Source of the DNA: Zhengitettix transpicula
Lineage: Eukaryota > Arthropoda > Insecta > Orthoptera > Tetrigidae
Length of the DNA stretch: 64,000 nt
Assembly: GCA_037074705.1 (NCBI GenBank)
Contig: CM073594.1
Span: forward strand, 76,819,009-76,883,008
Direction: 5' to 3'
Below, one piece after another: positions 57,974-64,000 of this stretch. The notes under the pieces are model-generated. The model made no database searches. It was not told the origin of the DNA and saw only the letters and a program-made list of their open reading frames with translations. The translations under genes and the position numbers were made by a program. Within the stretch, counting starts at the first letter, position 1. Every line of letters begins with the position of its first letter.

Positions 57974-59254
57974 CCACTGTAATCAAAAAATAAGGTGAAA
58001 TTGTTATTTAAAACTCCCGGGTATTAGGAAGGCAGGTAATTTTTTTTCCCTAGATTGGTAGGACTGTCTATAATATTTGCCAAGCGTTTGTTTCTTAAAA
58101 GGTTTAATTATTTCCGAGTTACACGTGTTTTTGTAAACAACTAAAAGTGAATTTGTCGATTTTTGCAATGGGTGATTTTGTTGAGCAAAGAACTTGCATC
58201 AAATTTTGTTTTTCTGAACGAATATTCTTATGCGGACACGTTGAAAGTGTTGCGGAAGGCCTTTGGTGATCAAACGATGGCACAAAAAAACGTTTATAAG
58301 TGGTACAACGAGTTCAAAGAGGGCCGAGAACGCGTTGAAGACGACCATCAACGTCTACCGACGAGGGCCAGGCCCAAAAGATTTGGTGCTTGATGGACAA
58401 TTAGAGATCTCGCTGATAGTGTTGGAATATCATTTGGCTCAGCCCAAACCATTTTGAAGAATGTTTTGTGTCTCAAACGCGTCAGGTCTCGATTGGTGCC
58501 AAAATCGCTCAATTTTTTGGAAAAAAAGCGTCGCGATGATGTGTGTGAAACTTTGCTGTCTGACTATCAGGACCACTTGAAGTGAATCATTACTGGAGAC
58601 GAGACTTGTATTTACGCATACGACTCTGAAGCCACCGACCAATCCAGCGAATATCGTGCAAAAGGCGAAGCAAGACCTAAAAGACCACGGCAAAGTCGAT
58701 CGATAATCAAGGTCATGTTGACAGTTTTCTTTGATTATCGTGGCGTTGTGCACTATGAATTCCTTCCGCTGGGCCAAACTGTCAACAAAGAATATTATTT
58801 GAGCGTTATGCGTCGTTTGCGTGAAGCTATTCGTCTGAAACGGCCGGAATTATGGGCGAACAACTCTTGGTTGCTTCATCACGATAATGCACCATGTCAT
58901 ACTGCATTGGTTTTTCGCGGCTTTTTTGCCAAAAACTCAACTCATATCGTTCCGCAACCACCGTATTCGCCTGATTTGGCTCCGTGCGACTTCTGGCTAT
59001 TCAGCAAACTCAAAAAGGCCAAAGCGGGGACGCCGTTTTGACACGATTGAGGAGATAAAAACCGAATCGAAGAAGGTCTTGAAGGCTATACCGGAAAAAG
59101 ACTATTCCGACTGTTTCGAGGACTTTAAAAAGCGTTGAAAAATGTGCTTTTTATTTGACGGGGATTACTTTGAAGGGGATGAAATTGATTTGGAAGAATA
59201 AATAAATAATTTATATTTTATAAATAAATTCACCTTATTTTTTTTTCACAGTGG
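57974..59254 (+). mobile_element. Mariner element, copy M2
   Basis: Bounded by TA (57972-57973 and 59255-59256). TIRs are CCACTGTAATCAAAAAATAA / GGTGAA and its inverted partner CCACTGTGAAAAAAAAATAA on the opposite strand. Length 1,281 bp. Same family as M1, in opposite orientation 18 kb away, including shared non-coding flanks ('GGGTATTAGGAAGGCAGGTA'). Confidence 0.92.
58168..59201 (+). pseudogene. Mariner transposase (DD34D), degraded copy in M2
   Basis: The start at 58168 ([14 protein letters not shown] after correcting frame) corresponds to M1. The HTH region reads [41 protein letters not shown] deletion of roughly 30 bases and frame changes follow near 58345-58400. The first catalytic D block is preceded by a nonsense codon (TGA at 58582-58584, where M1 has TGC), and the box reads ITGDETC. 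The second and third catalytic residues are intact (LLHHDNAPCH; SPDLAPCDFWLF). A frame change near 59030 precedes the C-terminus IPEKDYSDCFEDFKKR, with the ancestral stop at 59199-59201. The lesions differ from those of M1, so each copy decayed independently. Confidence 0.9.
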
Positions 59255-59256
59255 TA

Positions 59257-60502
59257 CATCACAATAATGGGTTCCATTTCAGAACTACATTCGTTCATGA
59301 CCTCTTTGGGTTATCAAAATAATTAATATTATATCAAATTTATTGTTCTTTAGATTTTTAATTCAAATGAGTACATGTGCTCGTTGTAATAACGAAAAGC
59401 AATTTGTGTGAAAATTGCTGACTATGAGTGAGTTGTTAGAAGTATGGTGAACTCGTGCTCCTTCCTGTGAAACAACTAATTTTAAAATCGAAGAATAACG
59501 GAACGGCTAACTTCTTGTGCAACAGAATTGCGGATGAAAGAAGCCGATAAACCGATATGTAAAAGCAGTTTCAGATAAAACGCAGATATGGATCTGGTAA
59601 ACATCACGGACTGGAAAAGCTTTTACCGTGACAATTTTAGCAGAATGGATATTGGCAGCTTCTTTGGCGGTCAGAATTATACTTTTTAATTGTGCCGAGG
59701 CTTTGCGGCATCGCCGAACTAGATTTCTATCTCATTCATTAGATTCTTCGACGCTGGCCGTTTTAATATTATAACTGCGCCAACGTTATAATCTTATATG
59801 TAACAACTCACTCGTCTAATGACCGTTGCTGTTGGAGTTACGACTATCGTTACAGATAATTTCGTCGATTCTCTAGATTACGAGAGCTCGCCCTCAGGGG
59901 TTTCAGATTACCGAGATATGACGTCGCTGCAGTTTAAATACATTAGCTAGTAGATGACCGATACGGCAGACGGTACCCTCAAAGATTTCTTTTCCTAGTG
60001 CTGGACATTGCTCCTTACAGCACTCATATCAACAGGAAGAGAATTGGAGTTAAAAACGAAGTAGAGGAATGTGTGTTTCGCGATCGGAGCAATTCAGTCT
60101 TTAATTCTGCATATAATGTTCTATTTCTAAGCTTCTGACTAACTCAGATCGGAAGCCGAAACACAGATTTCCGTTTTGCTCACTTAAACCTTTTTTTTGT
60201 TTTATTTGTACAAATGCGTATAATTATGACGGCTGGTTAGATACCACGTGGTCCAGCTGAGCATCAGTTGTGCTGCGAGGTGCTGGTTTTTTGTATACTG
60301 TAGGCTTTCTGTGCTGCGAAAGACAGTATTATACATTCTTTAAACATAATTTAGGTTAGTAGTGTGTATTTGAATATTTGTTAATGATCTTATCTTTAAT
60401 TTAATTATATGATTTGCTGTATAGTATTTTCGCAACTAAGGACTATTGGATATAATAAAATTAAGTGTTGTCTCTATGCACAAGTTCCTATAAGAAAAAC
60501 TA
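59257..60502. other. Unassigned DNA
   Basis: No gene or repeat recognised. Confidence 0.45.
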
Positions 60503-60975
60503 CGAGGCTTGTTCATAAAGTAAGTGTACTAGATTTTTTTTATATAAAGTATATATGAAATAAATTACAGGTTATTGTTGATAACCTTGATGACTATTTT
60601 TCCACATAATCGATATGCCGTTCAATACATGTGGTGAGCCATGGCACAAGCTTCTTTATGCCCTCCTCGAAGAAATCTCCAGCCAGCTCCTTCCCCCACT
60701 TCAGAACTTCTTTCTGCACCTGCTCGTCAATTGAAAATTTAATTCCAGGGAGGTGAAAATATGATCATCTCAAGGCACAAAGTCGATGTATGATTGTTTA
60801 AAACCAACCAAATGAGTCGAAGAGCACTTTTGTGGCTAAGGTGTTGTTGTGCAACAAGGACACTCCTCTCCTCAGCATTAACTTCGTTTGAAGTTTTTTA
60901 GGGTCTCACATTATCGTTTCGCATTCATGGTCTCCCCCTGAGACAAAAATTCGACCAAAATGACGCCGTTTTGGT
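60503..60975 (-). pseudogene. Second mariner lineage, 3' fragment of transposase
   Basis: A TA at 60501-60502 precedes CGAGGCTTGTTCATAAAGTA, a mariner-type terminal repeat. The minus strand then encodes, from the inside out: GVILVEFLSQGETMNA, a decayed H-D-N-A block ('VSLLHNNT'-like), a decayed D-x-x-P-x-D block ending DDHIFTSLELNF, and the C-terminus IDEQVQKEVLKWGKELAGDF, FEEGIKKLVPWLTTCIERHI, DYVEK stop (60596-60598). The G-V-x-L-V-x-F-L-x-x-G-x-T-x-N-A motif and the D-Y-V-E-K end are typical of mariner transposases of a different subfamily from M1/M2. The N-terminal half and the other inverted repeat are lost. Confidence 0.8.
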
Positions 60976-61339
60976 CGGTCGGTGGATTATGGATCATTCT
61001 ACACTCATGTCCTAACTCCAAATATAATGGCCCTAATAAATTTTCTCACACTAATCACACAACCCGCACCCCAGAGACTGTCAACACTTTTGTTTCGCAG
61101 AGATCCTACAATCCTTACTGGTCTAAGAGCAATAAATATCCTTGGTATATGGGGAAGACTGATGTTACTTCCATCCGGTATCTTGTGCGTAATTTTTATT
61201 TTAAAAAACCCAAGAATTACAAATTCTGCAAATAACAAAAATTTTAAACAGCTTCACATGCTATACAGTTGAAGATATACTTATGAATATCAAGTTATTG
61301 TTTCAAAATATAAGAAATAATTCATGTATCAGGATGGAA
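60976..61339. other. Unassigned DNA
   Basis: Three overlapping ORFs of 77-96 codons (60960-61272) are on both strands and show no domain. Confidence 0.4.
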
Positions 61340-61435
61340 CAATCTCGACTGGACCAAGAATGGAGCCCGGGGCCTCTGCTTATTGAGCGATAGCTCCACC
61401 AGCTGACCTATCCATGTCGACTCCAGATCCGTTAT
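61340..61435 (-). repeat. tRNA-like sequence, probable tRNA-derived SINE head
   Basis: The minus strand reads TAGGTCAGCTGGTGGAGC (A-box-like), then CTCAATAAGCAGAGGCCC and GGGCTCCATTC (B-box-like, spaced as in a tRNA). The cloverleaf is imperfect and no convincing anticodon or acceptor stem could be built, so this is not a functional tRNA gene. Single copy in the window. Confidence 0.42.
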
Positions 61436-62146
61436 GAAATTCCTCCATCCATTAGACCTGACACAGGGTTACCTACAATTTTATTTTACAAATCATGACC
61501 TCTATGTCATGAGATATATTTGTGAATATAAAAGTATTTAAAATATAAATAAATTTTTAAAAATTTTAAAAGAAAATTTTTGAATGTTTTTTGAATAACA
61601 GTTGCTTCTTGTATTAAAATTATATTTTGTATTTAATGAATCTGTAAATTTTAACGTTTTATGTGAAGACCTAATATTTATTAAATTAACTGTGATTGTA
61701 GCTGCTTTCTATGGTAATGAATTAAAAATTTGACCAATCTAAAGTAAGAATTATGTATAACAAATTTTTAATTAATAATATTTGAATATTCTTTGATTCT
61801 AGTTACTGATGTTATTTTTTCTTTCTATATAGCAATTGCTACATAACATAGTTATATGTGATTTTATTAACAACGTACATTGCGAAGGTAATTTTATCGT
61901 AGTTTTCTTTTAAATTCTGAATGTAGCAATTTAATGCTTTTTAATACGCCAAATTATTTTTATTGTTTTTATAATTCAGTAATTAAGTAATGTATATTTT
62001 GTAACGAAAAAGGTTGATGTGGATAATTATTCCTGAGTTTTCTTTATAATTCTTGATTGTTTATATTCCTTTGTTCTACTGTTTATTTCTCGATTAATAT
62101 ATTGTGATAATTAAAAATAAGGCATTAATTAATTTAACTAATTTTC
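61436..62146. other. Very AT-rich unassigned DNA
   Basis: Nothing recognised. Confidence 0.5.
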
Positions 62147-62261
62147 CCCACGTTGTGGAAGCCAAATTGTAATAATCAAATAATAGGTCGTTTAATTTTA
62201 TTTTTAATTTAATTTAATTTAATGAATTTTTAAAGAGTTTACCTCACGTGAAGCGTCAAAA
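62147..62261 (-). other. Duplicated primer-binding-site/LTR-end remnants
   Basis: The minus strand shows ATTACAATTTGGCTTCCACA followed by ACGTGGGGAAAA (62148-62174) and again, about 95 bp away, ATTACATTTTGACGCTTCAC, GTGAGG (62240-62267). Each is an LTR 3' end (ATTACA) joined to a TTGGC...ACGTGGGG-type primer-binding site. The repetition suggests either a tandem LTR end or two nested elements. Confidence 0.5.
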
Positions 62262-63187
62262 TGTAATGATTAAATGGAAGGTTTTTTTATTAAATGAAAA
62301 GATCAAAATTAACAAACAAAAAATTTATTTATTTTGAGGCAATAACTCAAAAACAATTACAATTTAAAATATTAATTTCTCAGGGTCTCTACTGGGTTTG
62401 ATAATGGACACAACAATTTGATTTAAAAATCTTATTAACAAACAACATTTACCTAAACAATACGTCGATAGAAATAAACTAAAATGAAAAGAAATTAACT
62501 TGACAATTAAAATAGAACGAAATCTGACTTCTATCCTTTAATTACGTTTACATAAATAATTAATTTTGTATTTTGTTACTCATATCTGTCCAGCTGGTTC
62601 CAGCATTCCTTTTGTTTTCGGGAGTACACTATTGCAAAAAAATTTACACTGATTCTAATATTGGCTCACAGATTTTACACTCTTCAAGTCAATCTTGGTA
62701 GGCTCCCAGGAACTCGGATGATCCTCTTTTTTGTCAGCTATCTGATGCCTGCTTGCCTTATACGAATCCTATGATTCTTAGATTTGTTAGTCTTTTACCG
62801 CTTTGGACTTAAACTGACTTCCTTTCCTGGCTGCTACAGACGTAAAACTGCACTCCTTTCCTGGCTGCTGATAGACGTAAAAACTGCTAACTTAGCGATA
62901 TTTACGGGGTAATACTTCCGTGAATGTTTTTACTTTGTCTTAAATTCACAACTTTGTTTAATAATTCATTAACGATAGCTAGTCTCTGTTCTAGTATTAT
63001 TCGTTCAGTCCTCTGAAATGTCCCGCCACCAACTAACTCTTAGTGCTCTCCAGTTTTAGCGCGCATACGCCATTTTTGACTTTCCGACAAAGCAACATAG
63101 CTCGGCTCCATTGTCGCTTTGGAAGCTCCTGCCGCTACAATTAAATTTTATTAAAACCAATTAATGGCCTAATTAATTGGCATTACA
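62262..63187 (-). mobile_element. LTR of group B retrotransposon (copy B2)
   Basis: 926 bp with ends TGTAAT / ATTACA. It matches B1 (7664-8554), e.g. 'CTCAGGGTCTCTACTGGGTT', 'CCAGCTGGTTCCAGCATTCC', 'GCTCCCAGGAACTCGGATGA', 'CTAATTAATTGGCATTACA'. The primer-binding-site remnant at its left end marks it as a 5' LTR on the minus strand; internal genes are lost. An internal local duplication, 'TTCCTTTCCTGGCTGCT', occurs twice at about 62818 and 62852. Confidence 0.65.
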
Positions 63188-64000
63188 ATACTAATATTTT
63201 ATTTGAATTTCTTTTTATTGGGATACAAAGAAAGGGAGTTTAGAATACTTACAGGGAAACTAACAAATGATACTTTCGCTAAGGAATGAAGGAAATTTTT
63301 ATTGTTAACCTCGTCTTTCCCGTTCCTTTCCTATAGTGATTGAAAACGGACTTACTCCATCGGGAGTGTCACTTTTAATTTTAACAATTTCTAAAACTAT
63401 TGACTAAACACTAATTACGGTCGTTATATTATTATGTTTACATGCCACCATTTTACTGCCTTCTAGATATGTCTGAACAACTTATTTCGAAAATTGAAAG
63501 TCAAGTGTCTACCAAGTTGGGCTGAAGTTGCGTGAAACATATAAACATACATCAATTTGTAAATGCCACGCTACTCTAAGTGTCACCATATAGTTTATTT
63601 ATCCCTGAGATTAAATATTAGTGTTGTCAGAAGTTTACATTGGTAAGGAGTCGCCGGTTCCTTTAACCCTGGATGAAGATTTATCTGAGAATGAGCTCGA
63701 AGGACTAATGGACTGAAGGTAATCATTTGGGACCATTGGCGTGTCAGAAGGACCGAACCGTCCCACGCGCTCGCAGCTTTCGTGCATTAGCAGGATAATT
63801 TTCAAAGTGTGAAATATTGCAGCTAAATCTTTATGACTCCGAAGGGGTCCATCCACACCGATCGTAAAAATCTCGCGCACTTTTGCAGCCTCATTTTAAC
63901 AGCCACGTGTCCACGGCTGTGCTCTTCGCTAAAATACGACTCACGTTGACCCCAGCGGCCACCCTCGTGGAGAGCAGGTAGCAACGAGTGCGAGATATTT
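63188..64000. other. Unassigned DNA; GC-richer right end
   Basis: From about 63640 the composition rises in GC. An 81-codon minus-strand ORF (63635-63880) contains no recognised domain. The window ends inside this stretch, so a host exon or promoter cannot be excluded. Confidence 0.3.

Noticed and set aside
61340..61435. Functional tRNA gene
   Set aside because: A- and B-box-like strings are present, but acceptor and anticodon stems do not form; better explained as a tRNA-derived SINE remnant.

Overview
The window is AT-rich eukaryotic DNA dominated by decayed transposable elements. The mix fits an arthropod, most likely an insect: mariner (DD34D) elements, Jockey/CR1-type and RTE-type LINE remnants, Penelope-like elements (PLEs) with a GIY-YIG endonuclease, Gypsy-type LTRs, long (TA)n microsatellites, and a conserved arthropod orphan ORF relic. 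The style of the LINE C-terminal ends reminds me of cockroach and termite genomes, but I cannot prove that from sequence alone. I recognise no intact host protein-coding gene, no functional tRNA or rRNA, and no bacterial feature.

Layout. 2.6-6.2 kb: two related LTRs read on the minus strand, the second split by a further solo LTR with a 4-bp target duplication. 7.6-10.4 kb: another LTR with primer-binding-site remnant, a LINE endonuclease/linker fragment (minus), then the best PLE (RT plus GIY-YIG). 12.5-14.5 kb: a ~1.1-kb foldback inverted repeat, then a SINE-like repeat (family S) split by a clean 331-bp solo LTR. 18.5-19.2 kb: a 309-bp tandem duplication. 23-28.4 kb: a family S copy joined to a LINE RT relic, PLE-end motifs, and a second PLE. 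29.3-30.8 kb: an LTR split by a full-length family S element with a 12-bp target duplication. 32.5-35.9 kb: head-to-head pairs of PLE-end motifs and the orphan ORF relic. 36.1-38.1 kb: a LINE interrupted by family S. 39.2-40.7 kb: mariner copy 1 (minus). 41.4-46 kb: RTE-like repeats with internal monomers, two family S copies and a long microsatellite. 48.3-52.3 kb: a LINE tail and ancient PLE relics. 54.8-55.5 kb: a LINE tail and an inverted PLE-end motif. 58-59.3 kb: mariner copy 2 (plus). 60.5-61.4 kb: a different mariner fragment and a tRNA-like SINE head. 62.1-63.2 kb: an LTR with PBS.

Biology. Every coding region found is broken by stops or frameshifts, so nothing here is likely to be active. 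The insertions give a relative chronology: family S and one LTR group landed inside older LTRs and LINEs, and a solo LTR landed inside family S. The most unusual signal is a set of short motifs, several sequence families, with a hammerhead-like core (CTGANGA, hairpin, GAAAC). One lies 45 bp downstream of a PLE stop codon, and several occur as head-to-head inverted pairs. PLEs are known to carry hammerhead ribozymes in their terminal repeats. I could not close helices I and III by eye, so ribozyme activity here is a hypothesis.
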